Assembly: GCA_947561395.2 (NCBI GenBank) | Contig: OX387187.1 | Span: forward strand, 43,383,253 to 43,447,252 | Length of the DNA: 64,000 nucleotides | Source: Buxus sempervirens | Lineage: Eukaryota > Streptophyta > Magnoliopsida > Buxales > Buxaceae | Reading direction: 5' to 3' | Made by a program: the position numbers and the translations under genes | Notes under the pieces: generated by a model | What the model was told of the DNA's origin: nothing | Databases searched by the model: none | Seen by the model: the letters and a program-made list of their open reading frames with translations, nothing else | Part shown: positions 14,101-26,600 of the stretch, in pieces | Numbering within the stretch: position 1 is the first letter of the stretch | Layout: each line of letters opens with the position of its first letter

Positions 14101-17100
14101 AGTCATCATCTTCTATTTTCCTTGATTGCTTGGGCCACAAAGGAAATATGCGTGTGTTTGTGTGTGTGTGTGCGCACACACGCATGCGTACGTATGTATA
14201 TATACGTGTATGTATGTAGATGTATATATTATTTACTTATTTTTTTGGTCAATGTATGCATATACTATTTCATCATTGATAAATATCTTTTCAATTAATA
14301 AATTTGACACTATTCCAAAAACCTTTGCACATTAAAAAGCAACATTCAACAGCAACTTTGAGGAAAACAATCACAACTTGCAAACAATGCATTGACCTTG
14401 TTATAAATGCATGTTGGTAGCATTCTAGGTGAACATTTACAGGTTTCAAGCAGGTTTGCAAGTCTGTAGAATTAGCAGGAGAAGACCTTGACCCAGATCT
14501 GTAGTAAAAATATTCAGGCTTCACTTAGTAATCAAGTTAATATTGAATTCAAGAGGGATTAAACTGTAGTTATACCTGTAAAATTTTCACAGAATACATC
14601 CGGAATGTGGAAAACAGTTCTCAAGATTAAGAAATGTTTTCCCTTTTCCAGGACTCAATCTTCCATTCTTATCACCAATGACTTATCCATCAAGTAAAAG
14701 GAAAATTTTTGTAGGAAGCAATTTAAAAAAATACCAGGCATATCTAAACTTAAAATGGATGGTTCTTACAGCACTTCTCGCAGCTCTAGACATGGTAGAT
14801 CTCCATTCCCTGTCTCCATAAATTGCAACTCTTTCTTGTGATAGCGTAAGTGAAAAATCCCTAGTGCAATGGCCATAGTGCCCAGGTGATTTCGCAGGGT
14901 ATTCTTTTTTGAGACTATACGAAATGCTGGTATCGTCATGAACAGCTTGAAAATGAACCTGCTCATCCTTAGAGACAGATATTCCTTTGCCAGGGATGAA
15001 CCAAACACATTGTTTCCAATGGTCACACCAATCTACATCACCTATTGAAGCATACAACCACTGTATTTCATTAATTGAACAAGCACGATAAGCATCTGAC
15101 TATGAAAATTCTGTGAAGGCTGTGCCTATTAATATAAAAAGTTGATGCTTTGTACTCTTACATACATGACAATCACACTAACATGAAATAATGAATTACC
15201 TGTACTTACCAGGACCTTGCATTTGTAACCCCGCTTCAAATGGCAAGCTTATCCATTTTGGGGCAGTGGAATAGAAGATAGTACCCTCAGAATCAAGCTG
15301 GAGTATCCACCTAAAACAAAATCAAAGTACTGCTGGAAAACTATTCTCAGACAAAAATACCAGAGAAACCAATCGCTACTGTACTAACATATATACCATG
15401 AAACTACAGCATGAACTCTACCATCATCAGTTATCTTTATATGTAGCTTGGTTTCCCCATGACTTTCTGGCCGTTTCCAAAATTCAATGTCAAAAATTTT
15501 GAAGGGTTCTGAAAGCTGGACAGATACTAGATTGAGCAGGAATTAGAGAACTTGTCATACCTAAGAAAGCCATTACTTCTAATAGTAATCGTGTTCATAC
15601 CAATTTTATCTCTTCTGATATTGCATCACAATGCATGGCATATTGCTGTGGTTTTACACACATAACTGTCTCTAATCCAGCTGGAGCAAGATGCACACTA
15701 TCAAATGCTTTGGCTTCGTAACTGGACAAATCATGCAGCTTCCATAAGAATGGGCTTTCAACCAGCTGATACAGAAAAAGAAAATAGATAAGGAAGAAGA
15801 ACCCATTACACCAGATACCCACTTGATATAGACACTGGTTACATAAAAAATTTCGCAGGGAGGCTTGGCTAGAACCTAAATTGGGTTAAAGGAGAAGATC
15901 AGGCTTCTCAACAAAGGCTTATCCATTGGTTATCCGGAGAAAATCCCTCATGAGTGTACACAGGCTTCTCAACAAAATTATACAAAAAACAATTTGACTC
16001 AGATGCAATAAGCTAACTCATGACAAAAACATTACCTGAACTTGGCACCGTCAAGTTACTTATATCTATATATATATAAAATGAAGATTGCAAAAGACGG
16101 TCACAATGAGAACTGTTACATGGAGCCACCAAAAGAAAAATACCACACATTGCTACCATAATGAAGAAGAAAGAGAGAACTCCGAAATTTTGATGATATT
16201 TCCTACCTTGATATTGCAAGGAACAAAAAATGTGTGCCAACAACGAACATGAAGAATCAAATCAACATCATGAATTACTGACACCATTGCATTGTTCATG
16301 CATAAAGTGATAATGCTTCTTGTTCGAACCTCATTTACAATTATTGCATATCAATCAGCTGGTCAATCTATTATTTTAAAGTTAATCACGCACTCATAAT
16401 CACAGTTAAGATAAAAATTAGAAGCCACATTCCTCATATGGTCAATATATCATATGATAAATTAAATCTGAATTACTAATAGTATATGAGATTTAATATG
16501 AAACACTAGAAACAACCCATACAATGAATGAAATTTGGAATGAATAAGAAAGATATCAGCTTGACTAAATCCTATGGGGCAGGGGAACCTCAGGAGACTT
16601 TCCCTTCCCAGCCTCGATTAGAATTTTAGCCTTTCCTATATTTTGAAACACAAACAAAATATAAAAAGAAAAAGAAAGAAGCGTCACAGTGACACCTGGC
16701 CATAAGTAGTTGCTCGATATGGTATAGTACACGGATTTTCCACCAATAGCATGTCATGAGCATGTTGCAGTGTTGGTATTAGTCCCTCACCTAATAACTC
16801 AGAGTCAAGAATCTCACTTACCTGAAATAAAGTTGAAATTGCTTCATGAAACCGAAAGCAACAAATCAGGATCAGTTAGCAAACATCAGATGACCATATA
16901 ATCAGATTAGAGCAAAGCATTTAGAGAGAGACTTTAAATGCAGAAGAAAAAATGATATAATAGTCTGGAGCTGCCTCACACATATTTGCAGGACTCCACA
17001 TAATACACGTCCCTTTTAAAAAATTTTGGCATCATGGAAGTTGAAATCAGTGTCTAAATGTATTATGCAATTTATGCATGAAAGCACTGATGACATTACA

Positions 17101-19548
17101 AAATGAAATTCTTCACATACCATTGTGACTTCTTATCATTTTGCTATCCTGTGACTACAATATTAAGCATCATACTGATGAGAATCATATCAATGTACAT
17201 CATTATCCTGTTTCAACTAGAAATCCTCTATTATGAGATGAAACTTAGAGACGTTCTCCATTCTCCTTTCCTCTCTCCTACAGTGTTCTTTAATCTGCTC
17301 TTAGTGCCCTGCTATAATAATATTTAGGATTTCGCCAAAAGTACTCAAAATTTCACAGGCAGAGACATAGGCATTAATGCATATCCTTGACATCTATATT
17401 TCTGTACTTAATTTGTGACTGCATTAGAAAATCCAGTATGGTATCCCTGTTCTTCAGTCTTGGAACAGATCCTTTGGATCAGCACATATTCATTCTTCTG
17501 GATACTTTCAATTCAGTGGTCAGTATTGTGTTGTTCGTACAATTTGGATTGTCAAATAAGTGTCACTAGTCTCTCCAAAATCTGGCTCCATAAGTCAGAA
17601 AATCCACTTCATAAAAGCAGATTGAGGACCATGCAAGGGTTTGTAAACACATATAGCATGGCATTTGTAGGCACAGAGTGGATCAGAGCCTGCAAGTAAG
17701 AGAAACAACATTCTGAATATTACTAAAACCAGTTTATTTTTTACCATTTGATTTGCACGACCCTTTCTGGACTTCCACAATTTTATAATAGTCCCTATCT
17801 ACAGTCCAAAGAAATGTACTGAATCCAAACCTTTTACCATAGTAACAATACTCATTTGAAACTTTGCAGATGCTTATATGGTTTCTTAAGCCCCAGACCT
17901 GAAATTTCTCCATTTTTTTGCTTACAACAATTGACTAGTGCCCATAAGATGAAATAACTTAGAATAAGTTCTGTTGTGATTCCTTGATGTTGCAATAATT
18001 AATCTATGGACGTAAGAAAAGAAATCAAAGAGAAATTGAACACAGATATATGTGGTTTGGCAATATGCCTACGTCCACGGGAAAGAGAAGAGTTTTCCAC
18101 TATCATGAGAAAATATTAGGTTTACAACATATACCTCTCCAAATCCTCATTACAACCCTAGCCTGTATATTGGTCAAAATCTCCAAATATGAGCCACTGT
18201 TTCCAACAAGTTCCGAATCAACCTTCAAAATTCAAATGCCAGAAGTGCCTCAAACACATTAAGATATACAATATAAAAAAGCTTGCTAAACTTGTGTGCT
18301 GTAAGAAGCAAGCTTAAATTATGATGTCTAAAGAAGATGGGACAAAATTTCCTATTACTATGATTTTCTGAAGAACTCACAATTATGAGTACTCACTACA
18401 TCCACGAAGAAAAAGTTCTGAGCTGGCAGTATTCGTTGTTTCAGATTAAGCAGCAGACAACATTTATAATATTTTACATCACCGAAGGAATACCTATCAT
18501 CATAAAAGAAAGCTTGCAAGCATAGCAGTTATGCTTCTTACTAGTATATCTGCACGCGAAGCAAGTTCCACTCCAACTTTGAGTTCATCTGAGCGCTTGT
18601 GGAAAACGTGTATGTTCTTCTCCATACCATTAATGCGCAGGACTTTTCTCATCATCTTAACCATAGGAAGATATGATTCGCATGCAGAAACTCTTCCCTT
18701 GGTACTGGCACATCCATTTGCACCGCTAGCATCCATTGCCCGTGCAGCCATCATTGATAGCAATCCAGTCCCAGCACTGCAGACAAAAAATTAAAACAGA
18801 ATAATAATGAAGGACCTACATCCCTTAAATCAATTATTGACGTGCATTTCTCAGATACTAAGGTGATTAACATGAAGAAAAAAAAGATGAACATTTCAAC
18901 ACAAACATGAAATGAAAAGCCATAATTATTTGGTCTATTTTCTGATGCATCTTTCCAGTTTACCCTCAACTATATTAAGTAGAATCACTTTCTGGATGAA
19001 TAAATTTAGTTTTGTTAGCTTATTTCCCTTAATTGTAATTTCTTAAGTAGGCAGTGACTTATAGGAACGATACAAGAAACCATAAAACTTGGTCTTGAAC
19101 CATATTTAACAGTAATAACCTTCAGATTCCTAGCCCTCAAGGCTTTGTTACCAAAAAAAAAAAACGAAGAAAAAAGAAGAGAGATTGTCTATTGGGGGAA
19201 ATGGGATAGATACCCGATATCAAGAACATGACAAGGATTTGTTATAGCCTTCTCGATTGCTCTACGAAACGCTCTGTTCCTTCGGGTATCATTTAGCATG
19301 TCGAGGTACGACGTCGACCATAAAGGGATTTCTGTCGAGTTCTCCGCATTTTCGCCTTCTTCAACGACGATCCACTCCGAGTTACCAGTCAATGGGTCCA
19401 GTTTCAACTGGAAAATTCGTTGAGTAGATCCCGAGCTCATGCTTCTGGCGATCTTACGCTCACTGCAACGAAATGGTGGACAGCCAGGACGGGTAAACGA
19501 ATGAAGGGCAAAACTGGAAATCACTACTCTCCCGATTAGAGACGCCAT
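8602..19548 (-). CDS. PRMT7: Protein arginine N-methyltransferase 7 (PRMT7), 14 exons
   Basis: Exons in transcript order: 19548-19214, 18776-18542, 16821-16696, 15765-15601, 15515-15397, 15310-15210, 15041-14770, 13498-13262, 12452-12379, 10210-10117, 10020-9871, 9706-9632, 9183-9087, 8759-8602. All join in frame to give 745 residues. Two tandem class I SAM methyltransferase modules are typical of PRMT7. Module 1 has motif I VLDIGAGTGLLSMMA and the double-E loop SEILDSELLGEG; the THW-like WCDHWKQCVW and the DLLVGEPFYYG motif are also present. The end is GELNINHAFT. PRMT7 makes monomethylarginine on proteins; Arabidopsis At4g16570 is the closest recalled homologue. A second Met at 19440 would give 709 residues starting MSSGSTQ, the usual plant start. 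The 36 extra residues are Ser/Arg-rich and nearly free of acids, so could be a targeting peptide. The first upstream in-frame codon that could extend it is a TTG, so ATG 19548 was preferred. Confidence 0.95.
11114..11159. repeat. (GT)n(GA)n compound microsatellite
   Basis: About nine GT units run directly into about fourteen GA units, inside the long PRMT7 intron between the exons at 12379 and 10210. Confidence 0.95.
14147..14232. repeat. GT/CA and TATG-type low-complexity tract
   Basis: GTGTGT runs into the inverse CACACA through GCGC and then into TATG/TATA steps. It is alternating purine-pyrimidine over about 80 bases, in a PRMT7 intron. Confidence 0.85.
18043..18160. repeat. Dispersed repeat, copy 1 (GTGGTTTGGCAA type)
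   Basis: It shares TATGTGGTTTGGCAATATGC, then CTACGTCCA and a following stretch to about 18150, with a second copy at 42640-42755 in the same orientation. The family is not identified with certainty. No coding sequence is visible. It lies in a PRMT7 intron. Confidence 0.55.
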
Positions 19549-20117
19549 GAAAATGCGACGTCGAGCTTGCGATGAGATCCGAAGAGCGGCATAGCGGTCG
19601 AGCGGTCGACTCAACGGCAGCTGTGAGTTTCCTGGGTTTTAGCGATTTGAAAATGCGGGAAGGTCTCATGTACAGAGGGCTTGGGCTAAACGGGAACCGA
19701 GTAATTATAATGTCGTAACCAAGCAAGTCAATTAGGAGTCGTTTGTCCTCTGTTCCCAAACACATTTTTTCTTTTAAGCGTAATTTAAACATGTAAACGT
19801 GGCCCGGCCGGTTTAGGGTCCGATAGGAGGCCCGCTAATTTCAAATTGAGCAGAACCTGAATTCATAGACCCGGCCCAATCCGCCAACCTTGCAGCTCTG
19901 CAAAATCGAATTTCTTCCGACGGCAAAAACCCTAATGAAACCCTCCATGGAAGAAGACGAGAGACTGACAATAGTGACATAGCAAGTAAAAGGATTTACA
20001 GGTTTCAGTTCCTTAGGTGACTATTCTTTTTCATGGAACCATTGCTTATCGAGTCTCTTTGAAATATCAGCAGTCAGAGCAGTAGAAATGGCTTTACTTG
20101 AAGCTGTTTCTTGAAAA
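19549..20117. promoter_or_regulatory. Probable bidirectional promoter, PRMT7 / PPR gene
   Basis: The 569 bp between two divergent start codons hold a telo-box AAACCCTAA at 19927-19935 and site II-like TGGGC(C/T) words: TGGGCT near 19683 and GGCCCA near 19874. These pairs are typical of plant housekeeping and organelle-protein genes. No clear TATA box was seen on either side. Confidence 0.6.
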
Positions 20118-22418
20118 ATGTTACTTTTACTTCGCAATCTCCAGAGTATTGGACGGAGAAATTCGCTACGAGTAAGCATTCTTTGGTCGATACATACCAC
20201 AAAATCGCTAAATATCTTTAATGGTTCCTCCTTCAATGGATTTGTAAAACCTTCTCCATTGCCAACAGCCTTGTTTGTCTGCTTCACTGGTTTTCTTTAT
20301 TTGATTCGGTATCCATTTTCAACCGGAGCGAAGGGAGGAACTCTGGGAGAAGTTTTGGATAGAGATTCAATACGTAAGATTGTTCAAGAAGAACGGTGGG
20401 ACGATTGTAAGTTTGCCAATTTGTTTAGGTCAGTTTTAGCTCCAATTAAGGCTTCTAAGATTTTGATTGAGCTGAGTGAGGGTCCTCAATTAGCGTTGAA
20501 GTTCTTCAAATGGGCTGAAAGGCAAGAGGGCTTTCGCCACACGACAGAGTCGTACTGTATTCTTGTTCATATATTGTTTAAGGGTAAGATGTATTTTGAT
20601 GCTCAAGATATTCTGAAAGTTATGATTTCAACTAGACAGGTTCTGCCTGGTTCAGATGTTTTTGACATTTTGTGGTCGACTAAGGGTGTCTGCAATTCGG
20701 GTTACGGAGTCTTTGATGCTTTGTTTGGTGTCTTGACTGAACTAGGTTTGCTTGAAGAAGCGAGTGAGTGCTTCTCAAGGATGACGAAGTTTAAGGTTTT
20801 TCCGAAAACACGTTCTTGTGATGTTCTTCTTCACAGGCTATCCAAGTTGGGCAGGGCAGAGTTGTCAAGGAAGTTTTTCCAGGATATGGTTTCAGCAAAA
20901 ATATCACCATCAGTTTTTACTTACAATATAATGATAAATTTTATGTGTAAAACAGGAGATTTGAAGACTGCTAGAGTTTTGTTTGGTCAGATGAAGGAAA
21001 TGGGATTTACGCCAGACATTGTCACATACAATTCTCTCGTAGATGGACTTGGGAAGCTTGGGTTATTAGACGAAGCAGTCAGTATATTTGAGGAAATGAA
21101 GAAGGCGGGTTGTGATCCTGATGTGATAACATACAATGCTCTGATCAACTGCTTCTGTAAATTTGGAAGGATGCCGCAGGCCTTTAAGTATCTCCATGCT
21201 ATGAAGGAAAATGGGCTGAAGCCCAATGTTGTTACCTTTAGTACATTTATAGATGCTTTCTGCAAGGAAGGGATGATGCAAGAGGCACTCAAATTTTTTG
21301 TGGATATGAGAAAAATGGGTCTTAACCCAAATGAGTTCACATATACTTCTCTGATAGATGGAAATTTTAAAGCTGGTAACCTTGGTGAAGCTTTGGAGCT
21401 AGCTAATGAGATGGTGCAGACAGGAATAAAGCTGAACGTTGTTACCTACACAGCTTTAGTGGATGGCCTTTGTGAAGAGGGGAAGGTGGAGGAAGCAGAA
21501 AAGGTTTTCAGGTCAATGTTGAAAACTGGAGTTGCTGCTAACCAACAAATATATACAGCCCTCATCCATGGATATTTTAAGATAAAAAATATGGAGAAGG
21601 CCACAAGTTTATTAAGAGAAATGAGAGAAAAAACTACCAAACCCGACATAATGTTGTATGGAACCATAATCTGGGGTCTCCGTGACCAGGGCAAGGTTGA
21701 AGAGGCTAAGCTTGTAGTTGATGAAATGATGAAATCTGGTATGCAGGCAAATCATGTTATCTTTACAACACTCATGGATGCTTATTTTAAGGCAGGTAAC
21801 ACAACTGAGGCCCTCAATCTGCTGCATGAAATGCAAGACTTGGGTTTCGCTCCAACAGTAGTGACTTACTGTGCACTTCTTGATGGTTTATGCAAGTCAG
21901 GGTTGACCGTGGAGGCAACTTATCATTTTTCTAGGATGAAAAAGATTGGTCTTCGGCCTAATGTATTGGTCTACACAGCATTAATTGATGGTCTCTGTAA
22001 AAATAACTGCTTGGAAGAAGCCAACAAGCTGTTTGATGAAATGCTTGAAAAAGGTATAGCTCCAGATAAAATTACTTTTACATCTATGATGGATGGGAAC
22101 TTGAAGCATGGTAATCTTCAAGAAGCTTTTGATATCAGGGATAGAATGATTGAAAACGGCATAGAACTTGATCTACATGCTTATACTTCTTTAATATGGG
22201 GGCTTTGTCAAAGCGATGAAGTGCAGCAAGCAAGAAACTTGCTCAATGAGATGATTGGTAAGGGAATTTCTCCTGATGAGGCTGTATATAGGTGTCTGAT
22301 GAGGAAGTACCATGAGATGGGAAAGATGGATGAAGCTATTGGGTTACAAGATGAGATGGTAAGGAGGGGTTTAATCTCAGGTGTTGGGGAATCTTTTCTT
22401 TCAAGTGAACAAACTTGA
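20118..22418 (+). CDS. P-class pentatricopeptide repeat protein (At2g02150-like)
   Basis: A single uninterrupted frame of 766 residues. The N-terminus MLLLLRNLQSIGRRNSLRVS is basic and acid-free, as in mitochondrial presequences, and resembles At2g02150 as recalled. From residue about 196 to 755 there are sixteen consecutive 35-residue PPR motifs without gaps, for example VTYNSLVDGLGKLGLLDEA and VTYTALVDGLCEEGKVEEA. There are no E, DYW or other extra domains, so it is P class: an organellar RNA-binding protein for stabilisation, processing or translation of a specific transcript. The RNA target is unknown. The gene is intronless, as most plant PPR genes are, and shares a short promoter region with PRMT7. 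Confidence 0.95.
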   Translation: MLLLLRNLQSIGRRNSLRVSILWSIHTTKSLNIFNGSSFNGFVKPSPLPTALFVCFTGFLYLIRYPFSTGAKGGTLGEVLDRDSIRKIVQEERWDDCKFANLFRSVLAPIKASKILIELSEGPQLALKFFKWAERQEGFRHTTESYCILVHILFKGKMYFDAQDILKVMISTRQVLPGSDVFDILWSTKGVCNSGYGVFDALFGVLTELGLLEEASECFSRMTKFKVFPKTRSCDVLLHRLSKLGRAELSRKFFQDMVSAKISPSVFTYNIMINFMCKTGDLKTARVLFGQMKEMGFTPDIVTYNSLVDGLGKLGLLDEAVSIFEEMKKAGCDPDVITYNALINCFCKFGRMPQAFKYLHAMKENGLKPNVVTFSTFIDAFCKEGMMQEALKFFVDMRKMGLNPNEFTYTSLIDGNFKAGNLGEALELANEMVQTGIKLNVVTYTALVDGLCEEGKVEEAEKVFRSMLKTGVAANQQIYTALIHGYFKIKNMEKATSLLREMREKTTKPDIMLYGTIIWGLRDQGKVEEAKLVVDEMMKSGMQANHVIFTTLMDAYFKAGNTTEALNLLHEMQDLGFAPTVVTYCALLDGLCKSGLTVEATYHFSRMKKIGLRPNVLVYTALIDGLCKNNCLEEANKLFDEMLEKGIAPDKITFTSMMDGNLKHGNLQEAFDIRDRMIENGIELDLHAYTSLIWGLCQSDEVQQARNLLNEMIGKGISPDEAVYRCLMRKYHEMGKMDEAIGLQDEMVRRGLISGVGESFLSSEQT

Positions 22419-23390
22419 GAGGGTGCAAATGCTTATTCCTGCTGGATTTGCTGGTGTTGTAACAAAATTTTAACACAGGAAGAGGATCATTTAATTTTTT
22501 AGCTGAGATGATGGCCCGAGGAGCATAAAAGTTTCTGTTATGTTGACAGTAATGGTCATTACCGCCCCTGACTCCCTGTGGGAGTCAAAAATTTCAGTGT
22601 GTTCTGAAATGCATGAAAATTTGATACAGCTGAAGGCCTTGGCATGAAGCATTTTCGGAAATAAAGATACAGGTTTTGATCTTTTGAGGTGAGACCTTAT
22701 TTTTATATAAGGCGAGGTGAAGTTTCTTCAAGGTTATTGAAATTGGAGAAAAATGAGTCTCTTTTAATAAGGTTTTGCAGTTAGCCTCATTTTCTTCAGG
22801 TGCTTTCAAGATTCTTTGAAAATATTGAATGCCAAGGGTTCTGCAACTGGTTTCCACATCCTGCATCTTTATATAAGGTTGTCAAACCGTACCTTTGAAG
22901 TGTGAATTTGGATTTTCTTTTCTTTTCTTTTTTATTTGTCTTTTACACTTTTCACTGTACATATTCTCATGGGCTTACTATCATGAAACTTTTTCGTCGC
23001 AGCTTGGCGCATCCATGCTTGAAAGTAAGGTTCAAGTTCGCTGTCATACAAGTACATGTCTCAGACTCAGAATATGTCCTTTGCTCATCCATGATTCTCT
23101 GAAATCATATACTTCATTTAGTCAGAAGAATTATCTTATGTATGTAATTGTGGCTGGTGGTATCCAGTGTCTGCTATTAAAGCTGATACAAAGAATGACA
23201 AAAAGAAAATATTCTTTGCTCAACTTCATCCATGCTTATCCCATTTGCTCTAGTGAGAAATGAGTCAGTTTTGTTTCTTAAACATAGTGAGACTGACTTT
23301 AAGTATCGTTAAAATATTCATTTTTATTGTAATAAAAAGTTTTCTTTATGTGGGCCCTTGTTCATTTTTATTGAGGATAGTAGGTTTAAA
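22419..23390. other. PPR 3' UTR and intergenic DNA
   Basis: Follows the PPR stop. Short frames here look random, with no recognised domain. Nothing else supported. Confidence 0.4.
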
Positions 23391-23640
23391 TGGTTTGGAA
23401 ATGTGAAGTGAAGACCAAGAGAACCTATAGATGCACCGGTAAGGAGTGAGAGGATGCATGTTGACGGGCCTAAGAAGTCAAGAGTAAGACCTAACAAGAC
23501 ATGGATGGAATTATATACAACAAGACTTGCATAAACCTAAATTAAGTGAAGAGATGATTTTTGATATAGCGGGATGGGGAGGCAAGATTCATGTGGCCGA
23601 CCCTAGGTTGGTGAGAACTGGCTTATATTGATGATGAGGT
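23391..23640 (+). mobile_element. LINE (non-LTR retrotransposon) 3'-end relic
   Basis: Translated pieces match the familiar tail of plant LINE ORF2: WFGNVK, EPIDAPVRSERMHV, KKSRVRPNKTWMEL and, after a +1 shift near 23520, IFDIAGWGGKIHVADPRLV followed by TTGATGATGA. The frame has an early stop after WFGNVK and the shift, so the copy is dead. Only about 80 codons remain; the reverse transcriptase core is missing. Short 3' fragments of this kind are expected from 5'-truncated LINE insertion. Confidence 0.75.
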
Positions 23641-26600
23641 ATATTTGCACACAGATAAGTTTTATGCCCTACATCCAGATTGAGAAACATTATCGGTCCA
23701 AATGATCTAAACCATCACAGAATTTTATGTTATCAAGCATGAGTTTTTGTTCAATTGGTTTGTCTTTGTTGAATATTTTCTTCACTGAGAGAACCCATGG
23801 TAATTGGATTGAATTTCAAGAAAAGAAGAAATAAATCAATCATGATGGTTGGAACAACCTTCTTATAAAGTTATTTTCAACCTTCTTATGATTGTTATTC
23901 TGATTAGTGATGGCAATTCGATAAGGTGATGAGTGTTGTGGTGTTTCTAAAATAATCATCATCATGATCAATATAAGTAAGTTCCCGCCAAAGTGGGATC
24001 GGCAACGTGAAGCCTGTTTCTGAAATAATAAGTTGCAGAATAAGAAATACAAAAGAAGTGCATAGAGTTTTTTCTTAAGTAACTTTCTACTGAATTTAAA
24101 TAGTGTTCATCCTGTACGTCTTTCTGGAATCCGAACTTTCTTGATATAGTGTCATCTCCGGTGCATAAGATTTCTTGTGTTTTTATTATTTGTTCTCTAT
24201 GGGTTCTACCATTCTTAGTATATCAATTAAGATATATATTTTGATCTTTGATACATGTAATTTTGTTTCTCTTTATAATTGTGCTTTTATTTCTTGTGAC
24301 TTATATTCTGTGTTTGCTGATAAGTGAAATTATTATTTTTTTTTCCCCTTAATCTTCTCGTCTTCCAGTTCATCTGATATGAATGAGATCTGAATTTCAT
24401 TTTCATTAATTTCTTAAATCACTTCATCTTTTAGCTCTGTGCAGTTTTTTAAGAATTCAACCAAGTTGATTGATCATTATATCACCCATATACCAGCTTC
24501 CACAGAATGTCAAAGAAATAACAAAGAAAAAGACATCATTAACACCATTTTGAAAAAACATTCAATTCTCATTCGTCAAATCTCATCAAGATTGATCATT
24601 AACTTCGGAGCTATATTTATGTCTACTTCATTATACTAGTCCCACTGAAGGGGCTAGTATGAAATGAAGTTGGTACTGAAACTGGAAAGCTATTGAAATT
24701 GATTTGGCTATTTTTCATTGGGATATTATGATTAGTGTGTTATTTACATTACTCTTCCTTTTCTTTTGGGTTGTTTGCAATTAATAATGTAATAATTAAC
24801 CATAGTATGTGGGAAAATAGTGGTAGACATTGCTTGGTCTCCATTTTTATGAAAACGCGAAGGATGAACTTTTAGAGATCTCCTAATGATCTCCAGGACT
24901 CTAGATGCAGCATCTTATTGTGTGCTAGTAAAACAACAAATTACCAAGTTTTACTTACAAATGATTGATTCTTTTCAAACCAGGTTGGATTTGTAGGCCG
25001 CTGGCCATAAAAAAAGGATTGAAAAATGAAAATGGAAATAATGTGAAATCATGATGCGTGTATGATATTGGCTCTGACATGTTTGGAACACTGAATACAA
25101 CCTTTAATTGTTGATCCCAAGTGAGGGTAAAGGAGGCTCTGTTGGGTGCACATGGATACTGAACCATTAGAACTTTACGTCTATACTATTAAACTATTCT
25201 ACTGTTTTTTTTTTAAATGAAAATTCAGCTTTTCTATTGTTCTTCCTCATTTCACGAAGATATATCTATTATTTAGTTTTGAGTGGAAATATCTTTGTTC
25301 TGTATACTCTTGCTCATTTATTGGAATTGTCCAGTTCATGGGCCTTAATTTTTTCCACCACATTTCTTGTTTTTCCATCAGATTACTTCTGCGACTTTCA
25401 TGCTGGTTCATTGAATGGAATGGGATCTGTGAAAGATAAATATTTGTGCTAGGCTCATGTGTTGCTGCAACTGTATTATAATTGTTGTCTCTCTACTCTT
25501 TCCTTCTAAACTATGAACATATTATTCAAACACAAACCACAGGTTCCAATTGAAACTCTATTGTTCCCTTTCTGGATGATGTCTTCTTATAAAGCTTGTT
25601 CCAAATACGAAGTGCTTGCATGTGATGGATATAACTAAGTTTGAGAACATTGATTTGAGTTATCAGACGCTGCAATGAGGAGTTCCTGATTTGTTTACTG
25701 CATTAAGGTGGTAGTCTTGCTTATATCTCTTAACTGAGCAGTTATAGTGATTATGTTCACGAAGGGAGAACTGAAGACAAGGTAGGATCACAAAGGTGAA
25801 CATATCCGTCTTCCTGAATTCATAATTCTAGTCCTTCTATAAGAACAGAAGAGAAAAACAATAAGTGCTGTTCAAACTTGTAGGCAGTAAAAATTTTGTT
25901 GATTATTGTAAGGTTGGTCAGTGGGATTGTGTCTTCATAAACAACCGTTGCACCTAAAACCTTAAGCTGATCGGTGAGAATGCAATTATGATCAAAGGGC
26001 CCAAATATAATGTATCAACAATCTTGCATCTATTTGGGTTGCAAGAAATAGTGTGGGAACCGAGTCCTTTGCATCTTGCAAGAAAATTTTGTGTGTGTTA
26101 ACATTGCACTGATTTAGTCAGGAAATCCGAGAAACAGCATCACAAGAAAAATGCATCTTTCTTGCGATGCTATTTTCCAGCATCTTGAAAATTCTAGAAC
26201 TAGTTAGTTCTTATTATACAATATAGATAATATTGATTATTGACCAAAATTTTCATCCTCAGATGTGGATGTCTATCATTTTTCCTCAGTAACTTCCCTT
26301 TTAATTGGGAGTGCCTTTCTTGTTTCATATGTGTTGGAAACAGTGATTCATGAGGGAGGGGCCTGGGGAGTATCTTTGGGATTTCAAAAACATAGGGTTT
26401 AGGGTTGGTATATATATCATAATGTAATCCTAATTGAGTTTTTTTTAGTGGAATTTTTGCCGTACACAGTGGATGTCGACACATTGCTGAATCACTTAAA
26501 TTTTGTATGTTCTTGTTCTTCTTCTTTTTCTTTAATTTTCATTTACATTTTACAATTAACAACAATATGTTTTTCATATGAACACTCGATTCCTTAAGTA

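Noticed and set aside
19440-19614. PRMT7 start at 19614
   Set aside because: The codon there is TTG, not ATG; the first in-frame ATG is at 19548.
24620-24672. Short hairpin with 20-bp stem, possible microRNA
   Set aside because: The stem is too short for a plant miRNA precursor, the loop is tiny and no conserved miRNA sequence is seen.
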